The notes beneath the pieces were generated by a model. It was not told the DNA's origin. It searched no databases and worked only from the letters and a program-made list of their open reading frames with translations. Both the position numbers and the translations under genes were made by a program. Positions 45,868 through 58,000 of a stretch of DNA of 64,000 nt are shown here, piece by piece; the stretch's first letter is position 1, and each line of letters starts with the position of its first letter. Origin of the DNA: Cyclospora cayetanensis (Eukaryota > Apicomplexa > Conoidasida > Eucoccidiorida > Eimeriidae); contig NW_020312602.1 in assembly GCF_002999335.1 (NCBI RefSeq), forward strand, positions 157,643 to 221,642. The letters are read 5' to 3'.

Positions 45868-46638
45868 TTTCGGCAAAGCCGCAGCGCGTTGTGGCTCCCC
45901 ACTTGTCCTACGCTCGAGGGCGCTTCTCAGTGGATCCGCTGAAGATACGAGGTGCTCCTCCCGTGTCGCGTCTTCGGACCACCCAGGGTCGAACCTAGTT
46001 GAAATGTGTCACACTCTTCGGGGGTCTTCTTGGTGTGTTGGCGGCAGGAAGACCGCGTGAAAGCCTCCAGGAGATGAAGTCACTAGAACCTTGCAGAGTC
46101 ATAGCCCGAAAAGGTGAAAACTGTGCAGCTTGGAGTCCCCTCGCTGCCCACAAGGCATGCCCACTGTCGGTGCGTAATCATGCTGTAGCCAGCCTTTGCG
46201 CCAGCAGACTCGAGTTAATGTGATTCCGAGTAAGTAAAATATCGCCAAAACCCAACAACCAGAGTGCGTGGTGCGGACGAAGAATCGGACACCCTGTAAC
46301 AACCAAAAATGACCCGGTGGAAACACGCGCTGCTGCTGCTGGTCCCAGAAGTCGTACAGTGCAGCCGTGCAGGTCGCTACTTGGAATAGACACATTCCAA
46401 GGAATTTCAGATTCCCGATGATCCGCTAATATGTCCACATCATTCCAAGCATTAGATGGGGAAGATCGACCCTCGGACTTTGGTACAGAGCTGCCGCCCG
46501 AACGCCGAGCGCATGCAGCAGCCATGCGCTCTCCAGTGTCTCCATCTATGAGCAGCATGGTAGCTTGCGCACTGGCGCATAGACCAGTTATGCATCTCCT
46601 TTCCACGTGGCTGCTATATTCTGCCTCTGGTTTCCGCA
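45868..46638. promoter_or_regulatory. Divergent promoter region between POLD1 and the mitochondrial carrier
   Basis: The 771 bp between the POLD1 start codon (minus strand) and the carrier start codon (plus strand) must contain both promoters. I see no named core element. A minus-strand open frame inside it is listed separately. Confidence 0.5.
46178..46558 (-). CDS. Possible small protein in the POLD1/carrier intergenic region
   Basis: A 126-residue minus-strand frame beginning MLLIDGDTGERMAAACARRS, with a later stretch SSDLHGCTVRLLGPAAAARV. It has mixed composition and no simple repeats. An intron inside the frame (GTTTCC donor, TTACAG acceptor near 46300) is conceivable. I recognise no family. 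It could be a chance frame or 5' leader sequence of the neighbouring genes. Confidence 0.25.
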   Translation of the reverse strand: MLLIDGDTGERMAAACARRSGGSSVPKSEGRSSPSNAWNDVDILADHRESEIPWNVSIPSSDLHGCTVRLLGPAAAARVSTGSFLVVTGCPILRPHHALWLLGFGDILLTRNHINSSLLAQRLATA

Positions 46639-48101
46639 ATGGCTTCGACTGCAGGCCCGGAACCTCGGGCCTCTCCTACAACGCATGCTCCACCGGCTCT
46701 TAGGAAGGCAAAGCCCTTCGTAGTTGGTGGACTATCAGGATGCATTGCCACTTGTTGCATCCAGCCTGTTGACATGGTCAAAGTTCGGCTGCAACTTGCA
46801 GGAGAGAGCGGCGCAAAAGGGTCCACAAGTCCAATCCATGTGCTGAGAACAGTGATAAAGGATGAAGGTGCTCTAGCACTATATAAGGGCCTGGACGCCG
46901 GTATCATACGTCAGGTATGTGTGTAGACCCTTTCGCCACCCATAGGCAGTAAACGGGGGTGCCGCGAAGTGGTCCAAAACTTCTCGTGGGAAACGGTCAG
47001 CATGTAGGGCAGCGCGTGTTCCCACAGATCTTTTCTCTCGCACCGTGGCCCATGTATGCGATTATGTATGGATTCAGCTTACTTATTCGACCGCGCGTCT
47101 TGGTCTCTTCCGAGTTTTTAGTGACAAACTTAAGGAGATGTCCAAGAGTTCAGACCCCACAGCCCCTCCTCCCCCTCTTCCCCTTTGGAAAAAGGCGGCA
47201 GCAGGCTTGGCTGCAGGTGGCGTTGCCGCTGCTATTGGAAACCCTGCTGATCTCTCCTTGATTCGCATGCAGGTATGCGTTAGAACCAAAAAATATGAAC
47301 ATCCACACCACAAAGGGCAGCAGCACATTCGTAAGCCTCTTAAGCTGTTGCCGGTTATTTGGCGGTGCGGCCGTATTTTGTCTGCAAATCTGCCATCTAG
47401 GCTGACGCAACCCTGCCTCCAGAAGCCAGGCGCAACTACACTGGCGTCATGAATGCAGTTTCAAGGATTGTCAAGGAGGAGGGGCTACTTGGGCTTTGGA
47501 GAGGCAGTTTTCCAACGGTTTTGCGCGCAATGTCGCTCAACATGGGTGCGTATAGCGAATGGTATACAGAGACAGATTTCGGTGTATCTGCATGTAGAGT
47601 GTTGGTAAACTCATGGGAGGAGCTCTCCTTGTTCTTGCGGTGCGCTTATCAAAGGCATGCTGGCAACGAATGACCAATGCAAGGAAATGCTGGCTCCCAC
47701 TTTGGGCAAGGGATGGGCAACAACACTAACGGCAAGCGCTATTTCGGGCTTCTTTGCAGTGACGCTGTCTCTTCCTTTCGATTTCTTAAAAACACGGTAC
47801 GAGTTACGAAGGTTACCGGACTTGCCAGTACTGTTACACTCTTGTTTGCTTCACAAATTTGTGGGTCGTGTATTGTGTTTTTCGTCACCTCCGCAGGTTG
47901 CAGAAAATGCGGCCCGACCCAGTGACCGGAGAGCTTCCTTATAGAGGCGTTTTAGACGCCGCCGTAAAAATTACCAGGAAGGAGGGTATTACTGCTTTTT
48001 ACACGGGGTATCCGACGTACTACGTGCGAATTGCACCACATGCCATGATTACGTTGATCAGCATGGACTATCTTGATAGGGCGCTGAAGCGATTCTTCTA
48101 G
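46639..48101 (+). CDS. Mitochondrial 2-oxoglutarate/malate carrier (SLC25 family)
   Basis: Five exons (46639-46914, 47078-47272, 47401-47545, 47655-47796, 47897-48101) close in phase and give 320 residues, the normal size of the family. The three tandem SLC25 repeats each carry the carrier signature: PVDMVKVRLQ, PADLSLIRMQ and PFDFLKTRLQ. Diagnostic stretches for the oxoglutarate/malate branch are TYSTARLGLFRV, RRNYTGVMNAVSRIVKEEG, NMGMLATNDQCKEML and RPDPVTGELPYRG. It should exchange 2-oxoglutarate for malate across the inner mitochondrial membrane. The N terminus has a short Ala/Pro-rich extension of about 25 residues. It is divergent from POLD1. Confidence 0.96.
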
Positions 48102-48916
48102 GCCCTCAGAAAGATTTATGTGATTTTCAGTGATAGTGTACGTGTACAGTGCCAAGCTACACTCCGTATCCTCATTCTTGAATAGACTTGCGTATGCCAC
48201 AAACGCTGTAGCAGCGTTGCGTGGTTTTAAAAACACTCCTGATGAACCTATTTTGTTCAATTAGTAGAGCGGCATTTTACAATTGGTCGTGACAGCTGGT
48301 ATGACGCAAAGAAGCATTCAGTGAAAATCCGCATTGACTCATTAGAGACTAGCTGTAGGCGGGTAGGCACTGAGACTGCCCTACGTGCATCCTTATGAAC
48401 GCACATCTGCCTGCTGCCTTTTGCTTGAATCTACACACGCTTGAGTGGGTCGATTGCCGAGCCAGCTGCGGCGTGTAGCAGGGGAATTGTGCACTTCAGG
48501 ACAGTTACACCATACACTTCATTTGGAGCAAAAAACCATGCATATCTGACTAGGCATGAAAAGCCTTGTCAATATGTAAATGCACTTGGCATTGTAGTCA
48601 GTTTAGGAGCGCCCTTGCAAGAACCGAAGCGCATTTGGCGACGATTCCTATTTCGAGGAGAAAAAGACACAAATATACGTCTACGGCCACTTGGACAAAA
48701 CATCTTTAACTGAATTACCTGCGCAGCTGTAGGAAGTTCCTGGGGGATAAATATGTTTGCCTGAGTAGCGGAGCTGATTTACGATCCGCCCTGCTAGGTG
48801 CGGTAATCGGCTAATATTACCTCGGCAGCAGACATTTCCTGGTCAATAATGAGCAAATAGTGCTTAGGAGTATTAAGATAGGTGCCTTACTTCTGGGTGT
48901 AAGTTAGAAGGTGACC
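48102..48916. other. Convergent intergenic spacer
   Basis: About 0.8 kb between the stop of the carrier gene and the stop of the small minus-strand secreted protein gene. An open frame at 48441-48713 shows no domain. Nothing else is recognised. Confidence 0.5.
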
Positions 48917-49334
48917 CTAAGAGCGACTCGTACGACCACAGGCCGCCTCCAGGGAAACCTGCATGTTCAGTTCTTTGTATTCTGGAAGGGTAATGTTAAG
49001 CGGCAGAGGTACTATGATACCGTCGTCTTCATCATCTTCGACAGGGTCAACTTCCACTGTCTGCAGTAGCAAACTTGCGCATGAACTGCTTGAACATATG
49101 TACGTCCACTTACCAAGCCAGTGACGCCGAACCTCATCTGATCAGCCATATCACCTATGCCTTTGGCCATCTATATCCAATGATGAAAACGCATGCGCAA
49201 TGAGAGCCATGGAGCAGATTACCCACGTGGGTTTGCTTCTCGTGCACATTAACTGCGTCCACTGAGGTCAATATCCAGTGGTGATGCAGTACTTGAAACG
49301 CCAAAAGCGCGACGAGAAATTTTCCCCAACTCAT
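48917..49334 (-). CDS. Small secreted acidic protein, unrecognised
   Basis: Three short exons on the minus strand (49334-49227, 49170-49114, 49060-48917) join in phase 0 to give 102 residues. Exon 1 encodes a good signal peptide (MSWGKFLVALLAFQVL); an upstream in-frame ATG at 49397 would lengthen the head. Exon 2 encodes MAKGIGDMADQMRFGVTGL and exon 3 an acidic stretch (DPVEDDEDDG) followed by LPLNITLPEYKELNM and one cysteine near the end. Donors are GTGGGT and GTAAGT; acceptors are ATATAG and CTGCAG. No family is recognised. The gene is divergent from a membrane-protein gene 192 bp away. The second intron borders are strong, the first donor less so. Confidence 0.6.
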
Positions 49335-49526
49335 TTCTTTCGCGGCATTGAATTTCATTCGAAAGATGCAGATTAGAAAAATGACAGCAATCTGCATGCT
49401 TCATGAAACCGGATGATGTCAATACACCCGATGACCCCTCCTACGACGCCGAAGCTTTCTGCCTGTCAAATCTTGGTATATTTCGACTTTAGTCGGGTAG
49501 GAGCTGCCAGAAGTCTCTGCAAAATA
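49335..49526. promoter_or_regulatory. Compact divergent promoter between two small genes
   Basis: Only 192 bp separate the two start codons, so a shared bidirectional promoter is likely. No specific motif can be assigned. Confidence 0.4.
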
Positions 49527-50320
49527 ATGGCTTCGGCCATTTTTCTGTGCATATACATTGCTGCTGCAATGGTTTCGACCATGACCGATTGCATCCAGAA
49601 TATACCAAAATGGGTCGATGATGCAAAGCTAGCATACGCCGCCGAACTGAAGTCTTCACTCGTAACGCCTATTACTGTAAAAGCATAATTCAAGGTGCCT
49701 GCATCTCGCGTGTTCACTGGACTGTCTGCAGGCAAACGATGCCAATGGAGCCGTTGTTGACTCAATTGCACCGGTTGACGTTGCAGCCCTGACAGCTGAG
49801 CTAGCACGACTTGAAGAATCACAGGAGAAGTAAGAATGCAAGCTGAGCTCTTCGGAATTCAGTTGATGACGGTCATTTCCACAGGTTTCTCGGCGATCGG
49901 CGTGCAATTGCATTTTTTGCCTCCCTTGTCCTGATTGGCGTCTTTCTAGTGTTCTACTTCACCACTACACGTCTCGAACAGTCAATGATGGAGGCCAGGT
50001 ATACCAGCTTGCGATTGGTAAAGCTGGAACATTACATTACACGGACAAACACTACAGCAAGCTCTTGGAAGCCACTACCCGACCAAAAGCTGTGGACCTT
50101 CGGCTTTGAGAACGCTACTTCACCAATGGTGTTCGGAGTGCAGAACGCTTTCTTGTTTGGCATATTTACAAGAACTTTTGGGCTGCAAGAGCCTGAAATT
50201 TACGCCAAACCTTTTACTGGTAAACACACGGTTGTGTTTGTAAGAATGGGATTTGCTTCCTTTGGAATCAACCACGCTTGTCCTTACGTGATCACAAAAT
50301 GCCCAATGAATGTAAACTAA
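49527..50320 (+). CDS. Small membrane protein with N-terminal signal, unrecognised
   Basis: Exons 49527-49661, 49732-49829 and 49885-50320 keep frame. The product starts MASAIFLCIYIAAAMVSTMT (signal peptide or first membrane segment). It continues with a helical, charged stretch (WVDDAKLAYAAELKSSL, VDVAALTAELARLEESQEK) and then a strong membrane helix (AFFASLVLIGVFLVFYF). About 220 residues result if exon 3 runs to its stop at 50320. An alternative splice at 49998 (GAGGCCAG|GTATAC) would end the frame earlier, so the C-terminal part after RLEQSMMEAR is uncertain. No family is recognised. Confidence 0.58.
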
Positions 50321-52056
50321 TGTAGTAGAGAAGCGAGGCTGTAAGGGTAATTAACATCGTGATCATTCTTTTTCTCAGAAGTGGTGTAGGAACAATTTTG
50401 TTCCGATCACCAGCTGGAAAGGGCAAGAAGGCGGTGTAGAATGTAAGATTTAAAGACCAAAGCATATTCATATCCCCTAGATGACTGTAGGTCATTCAGC
50501 ATGTGCAATAGCACGAAACAAGCTTTCCCTTATTATTGTGAGCACGAGAACACCCAGTTCTTAAAAATACTCTATTGGAAGTATTGAACGAATGTGGCAG
50601 CCCCTCCCCGCGCCGATGTTTCATTTGAATAAGCGAAAATCGAAATACTTTTCCTCGAGAAAAAAGAATATTGAAGTGTATAATGCGATCATGTCTTGCA
50701 GACTTTCGACCACTTGGAGTAGGCCACGCAGCTGGTGTGGTAAAATATGTGCCAGTGGAAAGGAGTACATCCGAAGTTTGATCTATCTCCGTTGCGTTTT
50801 TATGCGCGTATTTTGTTTGATTTTGAGTATTATCAATCTGTTGGGGCCTACCCAAATTTGTAAGCAAAAAAGTCCAAAGCGCTTGACATGCTTAGAATAT
50901 ACAAGTAAAGACCAACAGTGCAGGAACTTGCACTTCCTGAGCATACATCTAAGCGAAACTGGCTGTAACACCTTGAACTACACTTACTTGACACAACACA
51001 TGGCGTATACATGCAACTTGGGTGCAGCATCAGTAGCTGTTAAGCTGGATCAAACTGTGAATTCGTTGTCTATTCTACCACATGGTCTGGTCACTTGTAA
51101 TGACACATTTGGAGCACATGAGTTGGGGGTTAGCACGTTTTGTTTCACACCCGCGAGCAGCTGTGGAGGCCCCCCCAAAATTAGTGCCGGGTCAATATGG
51201 AGACGCTGAAATGAGTAGCTGAGTATTTGAAATTGCTTGGTGTAGCTGCAACTAAGAAAACCTTTGCAACTGCCACGCAGGATTCGAGGGTGGTTCATGC
51301 GTAAGCAAAAAAACTGGGGGGGGCGGCTTAATTTGTCGGCCCAGCAAACCATCGGCATGCTATGTAGCGGTCAAAATGGCCAGAATTTGCCTGTTGTTTC
51401 CATCTTTGCCGCAGGACAACCCGCATGGGCACCGTGGTTACCCGTTCCCACCTGTGGGGTGGCACAACCGCATGCAACTGGAGTACTACTACCTGGGAGT
51501 GCTGCGTCCAAGCCCTACTAAAATTCGCGCTTAGCTGGAGCGAATTCGATGAATTTGTGGCAGCATGCTTGATTACATTGTGAGCAAGACCTGTTTAGGC
51601 TCCTGATGGCGCAATTCTGAGAAGCTGAAGAAGTGCGGGCCCTAAGGCCGATTGCGTGGTCTGGAATGACGTCTTTCTTAATGTGCCGTTGCAACACGCC
51701 TTGTCGTTGCCTTGAAGCAAGGCGGTGGGCCGAAGGCTCAGTAGCCTTCTGAGGAGAACTTAGTCCGTGGATTCCCGAGGGTGCACTGTGTACAATCGCT
51801 CCCGCCTACCATCCTAGGCCCGCCGGCTAGAAACCTCCTCGGAGAGCTTCCCAGCCCAAATCTCTTCATGCGCTGACATTGAGCTGAGGTGTCTGAAGCT
51901 ACCAGCAGCCGCATACCCGTCGGCTTATCCGCTGAGACTTTTCTTTTTCGGCGGCCCCCGAGTGTACCTACACACGCTTTCCGCAAAACCTCGTGTCCAC
52001 CTCACAGCATGGCTATTTCGGGCTTTTGATTCTCCCCTTTCACATATACTGCCACA
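50321..52056. other. Intergenic region upstream of the NUP210-like gene
   Basis: About 1.7 kb, A+T-richer on the left. It contains one long but unsupported frame (50592-51209, listed separately). The promoter of the NUP210-like gene should lie at the right end. Confidence 0.45.
50592..51209 (+). CDS. Orphan open frame, doubtful
   Basis: A 205-codon frame in a relatively A+T-rich intergenic region, unusually long for chance there. The second half is cysteine-bearing (for example TCLEYTSKDQQC and LSETGCNTLNYTYL) and includes a hydrophobic stretch (VFCLILSIINLL). It has no recognised domain, and the first part is low-information and basic. It could be a fast-evolving gene, a decayed gene or chance. 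Confidence 0.2.
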   Translation: MWQPLPAPMFHLNKRKSKYFSSRKKNIEVYNAIMSCRLSTTWSRPRSWCGKICASGKEYIRSLIYLRCVFMRVFCLILSIINLLGPTQICKQKSPKRLTCLEYTSKDQQCRNLHFLSIHLSETGCNTLNYTYLTQHMAYTCNLGAASVAVKLDQTVNSLSILPHGLVTCNDTFGAHELGVSTFCFTPASSCGGPPKISAGSIWRR

Positions 52057-55000
52057 ATGTACCCGAAGAACCCGATGGATACGCGCAGGCTCGCAGCAAG
52101 ACACATGCCAAAAATGCTCTCAGCATGGCGTCTGCTGCAGCTGCAGCTGACGCTTCTGTGGAGAACGATGCCGGGTGCACTCTTCGGAGCTCGTATGGCT
52201 GCCTCCAGAATCGTTTCTCCTTTCTCTGGTGCCTTGAGCCTGCGGATCTGGGGAGGAACGTTGGTGCTGCTGCTGTTCGCGGGTCTGATGGCAGCCGAAG
52301 AACAACCGCAACAGCCATTTCCCCCCCTCCTCCCCGAAGGCCTCTCTATAGGCCCCTCGCAGGTGTTGCTGCCGTGGATACCTCCTTCTCACACTGCGCA
52401 GTTCCCTGCGGTGCGGGCGCAGCTGCAGCTCGAAGGGAGCAAGGGCAGCTTGGAAGGCCACGATATTTGTTTCTATTGGGCAGTTCAGAATCCGCAGGTG
52501 CTCTCTCTGCTTCACCCCGACTGCTCTCCCGTACATCCGGCTGCTCTTTGCCGCATAGATGGTGGTCAGTCGTCATCATTGGAGGCAAGACGCAAGTCTG
52601 TAGGGGCGGCGGCATCGGGGAGCACCTGCTTCTCGCGCGTGCTCGTGGAAGCGCTTCCACAAAGCGTAGGACGCCGCGCTTCCTCGTGGATTTTCGCATC
52701 CGAAGAGACGAGTTTCAGCTCTGATGTCTCCTCAGAGGGGTCGCCTCAGTACTTGCAAGCGTCGGGCAGGGCCTTTCGCTCCCAAGTGCTGGTAGCTCCC
52801 ATCGTGCAGCTCTCGTTTTCCACGCGAGACAAGCGGCTGGCGATTGGGCAGCTTGGCGACGTGAGCTTGATCGCCTACGACGCAGAAGGCAATGTCTTCT
52901 CTTCGCTGGAGGGGCTTCCCTTTGTTTGGGATGTCGAAGGAGAGGGCCACATCGTGCAAGTAGAACCTGTCGAGGCAGATGCCGTGGCAGGAACGCAGGC
53001 GCGTCGCTTAGTAGAGGAAGTCGGGGCCAAAGAGGAGCAGCAGCGGGGGGGGAAAATGCGATGGCGATCAGACGCCATCGTTCTTAGAGGCAAGAGCACA
53101 GGCAAGGCGACTGTAAGGGCGCGCCTCGCTGTTGCTGAGTATGGGGAAGTGCCCCCCGCGGAGGTTCACTTTGTTATTCACGAGCTGGTGGCTCTCAGTC
53201 CTGCAGTCCTCCTCGTGCCTCCCGCGGCAGTCTTCTCCTTAAGACTTCTCAGACTCTGGGTAGGCTGTATGCACGGGCGTCTGGGACCGCTTGCCCTTCC
53301 CACGCAGCCTCCAGCGGCTGGAATGCCTGTTCCCCCTCTATTTCGCTGCTGCCACTTCCCCTCTAGCAAGCAAGGCGCTCTCTACCGGAGCTGACAGCCG
53401 TGTCCATATCCGGGGAAGAAGTTGCTGCTACTTTTGTGTTCTCTGTATGTATGTGTGTATGTGTGTGTGTAGATTTGTGTGTGTATGTATGTGCATGTGT
53501 ATGTATGTATATGTATGTGTATGTATATGTATGTGTATGATATCGTATGTGTATGTTTTCGTATATGTATGTGTATGTTTGTGTATGTGTATGCTTTTGT
53601 ATGTGTATGCGTATGAATGTGTATGTCCATGTATGTATGTGTGTGTATGTGCTGTCGGTGCTGCTGCAGGAGGATGGACGCCAGGAGCCTCTTCCCTTGC
53701 CAAATCCTGCATTCCATTGGCACGCTGAGGATGTTTCCGTCGTGTCTACGTTGAGTGGCCCTCTCGCAGTGCCTTCCGAAGGCGCCTCTCAGTTGCTTCA
53801 AGTGACGGACGGGGGTGTAGTGACAGCCAGTGGGCAGCTCGAGACTGCGGAGGGCATGGAGGTGCTCACTGGTCGAGCGCTCGTTGTTTGCAGCGACTTG
53901 CGAATCGGCGAGAAGCAGCAGGCGGATGTCGCTGTGGTTGTGCCTTCTGCGTTGAGGCTCCTCTACGAGGATACGGAGGGGCTGTCAGCGCAGGCAATCT
54001 GGAAGCGCATGACAGCGGCAGCTTCTACTGCAGCAGCAGCTTCTGCTGCAGGTTCTACTGCAGGAAAAGGCAGCTCGAACGCAGCAGGGGACGCTGGCAC
54101 GATGGCAGAGAAGGCAGTGCTGCTGCGTCTGCTGCAGCTGTCTGAGGAGCCGCAGATAGAAGATGGCAGAAGTGGCGTGGAGGTGTCGACGGTTTTGCCT
54201 CCTTTGCGGCTTTCCGCAACGCCACACGATAAGCGCAGCTCAGAAGGCCGTAAGGGGGGGCTGCTCTATTTGGTTAAAGGCTACGAGTATCTCTTCAAGG
54301 CGGAGCTTTTGGGCAGTCTCGCAGAAAGGGGAGATGCAGGAGCTCTGGAGGACGGTGTCAGCCGATTACTTTTGCCGTCGAATGCCGTCCTGCATTGGAC
54401 TTGCAAAGACGCGGGAGAGGCTCCTTCGTCGGAGAATGGGAGGCTCTCATGTCCTCTCGAGAAGTCTGTAGCCTCGCAGCAGGTCAGGCTGCGTGTAAAA
54501 TACACGACGCGCTGAGTTCAAGGGCTCGTGAATACGTATACCAGTGTGTATGCATGCATGCATGCATGCGTAGATCTTTCTCTCTCTCTCTCTTTCTCTC
54601 TCTCCTACGTGGATGTATATGCAGATCTTTGCATGAATGCATGCATGGATGGATAGACACGAATGGGGAGCCCCTTGTTTCCTGGAGTGCAGGGGCGAAT
54701 TCGGGGAGAAGGCTTTTCGTTAGTGTGCCTGCCTGCAGCAGGGGGAGTTCTCTGTGTGTGTGGGGGGATGCAGGCCTATGCGTTATTCCGAGCCAGCGCC
54801 TTGGGCGAGGGGATGCTGCAAGTCTCACTGCTGCAAATCGGGAGCTCTCCAGCACCTGTATGGCGAGGCTTGGACCCTCCAACGGCAACGGTGAAGGTTC
54901 GAGTAGTGGCGCCAGTGGCCTTTCGCCTGCTGCCAACTCTAGAGACTCTGGAAAAACCGAGTGCTACGGGGGCATTTCACAGGATGCATCAGCGGAGAAT

Positions 55001-58000
55001 GATTCGCAGGCTTACTGTGCCTCTTTTCATCGCGCCTGGTTCGCGCATCTCTCTAGAACCCGTGGGAGGTTCAGGTGAGCAAGTGCCTCCTCTGGGGATC
55101 TCGTGTGTTTTTTGGCCATTAGTTGTTAGCCAGCCTTGCGGCGAAGGTTTACGTCTAGCGCTTTTTCCCTCTTTGCGCTGCCTGCTGCTGTTCAAGAAAC
55201 AGGGAAGCGGTGACTGGTTGAGCAGAAAGGCCTCCTTTTCAAGCGACACGTGTGTGCGTGTGTGTGGCTGGCCTTATAGTCGCAGCGGAGGCGCGAGCCG
55301 CTCTTAGAAGTAGCGGTGAAATGCTGAGCTGAGGCGCGGAACGTCTTCACGCTGTCTGCCTCGTGCCGTGTGGGATTGTGCCTCGTGCAGGAGAGTACGG
55401 GCTGTCTTCTTCGGATCCGTCTGTCTGCACGATCACTGCCGCTTCTCCCCGAGGTGCTCCGTTCTCTTCCTCTGGCCTTCTTAGTCGCATCGCGACAGCA
55501 CCCACAGAGCTCTTCACAGTGCAAGGAGGGCATGCTGCAGGGGTAGCCTCGCTGTTGCTGTGGGATCTGAGGCAGCCGCAGAATGCTGTGCTGCTCACCG
55601 TCGTCGTGGCACCGCCCTCCTCCCTTGAAATGAGGCTGCAGCACTTCCTGCTGCCCCTCGTCAAAGAGACACACCCGAGCCATAAGAAAACTGGGGCCTC
55701 ATTCGCCGAGACTACCGTACGCCTCGTTGCCTTGTACATATATATATATATATCTATACAAATACACATATAGATATATATATATATACAAAACAAAACC
55801 AGCTATCAGAGGCATACACAAAGAAATCTAAACACACACAATCCTATCCTCCCGAGCAGTCTTGAACCTGCTGCCCTGCGCGCCGCCGCTTCTCGATACG
55901 GCTTGCTGAGCCCTTGTTGTCTCCCTCCTTTTCTTTTTTTCTCTGTGCAGTCTGTCTAGCTCTTCTCTCTGGTTCTTCTCTCTCACTCTCTCGCTTTCCT
56001 CTCCTTCCGTGCACTCTGTCCAGCTTGCCTTGTTAGTTTGTTCCGAAAGGTCGTGTGGGAGCCGCTGCCAGAGTGCTGTGTGTATGTCTGGTGGTCAGTC
56101 TGTCAGTCAGTCAGCCTTTCCCTCTCTCTCTCCCGCTGCTGCCCCTCCTGAAGGCTACAAGAGCACGATCTTCTCCTTGCAGCTGCTGCTGCTGCGTGTG
56201 TGGGTGTGTGCTCACGTGTTTGCCTTGCAGGCAGTCGCTATTGCCTTCGCAGATCTCTCTGAGTCGTTGCCTTTGCTCCCCGAAGCCTCTCGACTCTGGC
56301 TGCAGAGCAGCGGAGGGGAAGGCGAGAGAAAAGAGGCCTCTTGGGGTTCAGCCTCGGGGAGTGCAGCCTTTCCCGCATGGCCTCAGACTCTGGAGGCTGC
56401 GCGGGAGTATATGCGTGGGGTTGTTGTTGCTGCCGAGGAAGGCATTCAAGAGGGAAGCTCAGACGCGGAAGAAGATGCAGCGATCGCCTCGATGCCTCAT
56501 CGGCAGCCTTTGCATCCTTTTTGGATTAGCTCCGTGCAGCTGGCGAGCTGCCCGGAGGCGCAGTTTGCGGTCGAGGGAAATTCGGTGGTCATCACCACAA
56601 AGGTATGCATGCAGCCTATTGTGCAGGCGGAGCATGTTTTATCGATTTTTTGTCGTGCCCTACCAGAGCCTGTCCTTCGAACCTCCCTCGAGGCATGTCG
56701 ACGACGATGTTGCCGCAGTGGGCAGTGGGCACCCATCGGGTGGGCTGTAGATGCCTCCGTTGATCTCACGAGGCTCCCGCAATGCATGCGTGGGTGTGCA
56801 GGGTGAAGCGACTATCCCGTACACATGTGGCGTGGTGTCTCTAAGGGGCATCCGGAAAGGCTCAGCCTCTCTTACGGCCACTATACACCAGCACGCGCAG
56901 CAGCGGCTGCGAGCCACTGCTCGTCTTGACGTGTATCTTCCCCTGGAGCTGTGGATGCTCATGTCCTCTCCCGTCCTTCCCTTGCCACAGCCTGCCCGCC
57001 TCAGCAGCAGTCGCATGGCTCCCCTGCTGCAGCGTCTTACTGAAGATCCCCGAACAACCACCAGCGCGACACCATCGGGCGCAGCGGAGGCGGCTCTGCG
57101 TGCGCATCTAGACCTTCAGCCACCAGGGGGGCCCTCTGCAAATTCAGAGACTCTCCTGCAGTACGGTGCTCCCGTCGCGGCTATCACTAGGGGCAGCAGT
57201 AGTAGCAGCAGCAGCAGCAGTAGCAGCAGCAGCATTCAGGGAGAGATCGCCGTAGTTGTTGGGGGTTCTGTGGCTTTCTTCACAAAGGAAGGCCCCCCCA
57301 TCCGTCCCGAGGTGTATCGGCACGTGTTTACGGCAACGCCGCTGTCTCAGACTTCTGCAACAGGAGCAGCAGGAGCAGATGCTACAGCAGCAGGAGCAGC
57401 AGGAGCCACAGGCGAAGAGGAGGCCTCTGTGGTGGCTGTGGTGTCTGAAGCCAGTGGTTCCTTAACACGCGTAATTTGTCTCCAACCCAGCCGCATCCCC
57501 GTCGCGATCCAATTTCGCAGTCTACAGGAGTCAAAGCAACCTGCCATCACGTAAGGCCTCCGCAAGTGCAAGTTTTACGCTGTGCAGCTTTTGTCTCGCT
57601 GTCGCTTTCTTTTCAGTATGTGCACATGCATGTGCATGTGTATACATGTGCATTCATTCATGTGTGTATGCATATATATATATGTGAGCGTGTATGTGAG
57701 CATGTATATATATGTGTGTAAATGTGAGCATGTATGCATATGTGAGCATGTATGCATATGTGTGTGTATGTGAGCATGTATGCATATGTGTGTGTGTGAG
57801 CATGTATGTATATGTGCGTATACATATATGTATGTGAGCATATATATGTGCATGTATATATATATATATATGTATGTATGTGAGTATACATATATGTATG
57901 TGCATATATATATATATATGTGTATGTATGTGTAGTGGTGGTGGTGCTACTTCCGCTTTTTCCCGCCGTTCCTTGTGGGTGGGGAGAGGCGTTTTTTGCC

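Noticed and set aside
53382..53801. Open frame rich in THTHI and a cysteine-rich CMCMY frame
   Set aside because: It arises from the TG/TATG microsatellite of NUP210 intron 1 plus neighbouring exon sequence read in the wrong strand or frame.
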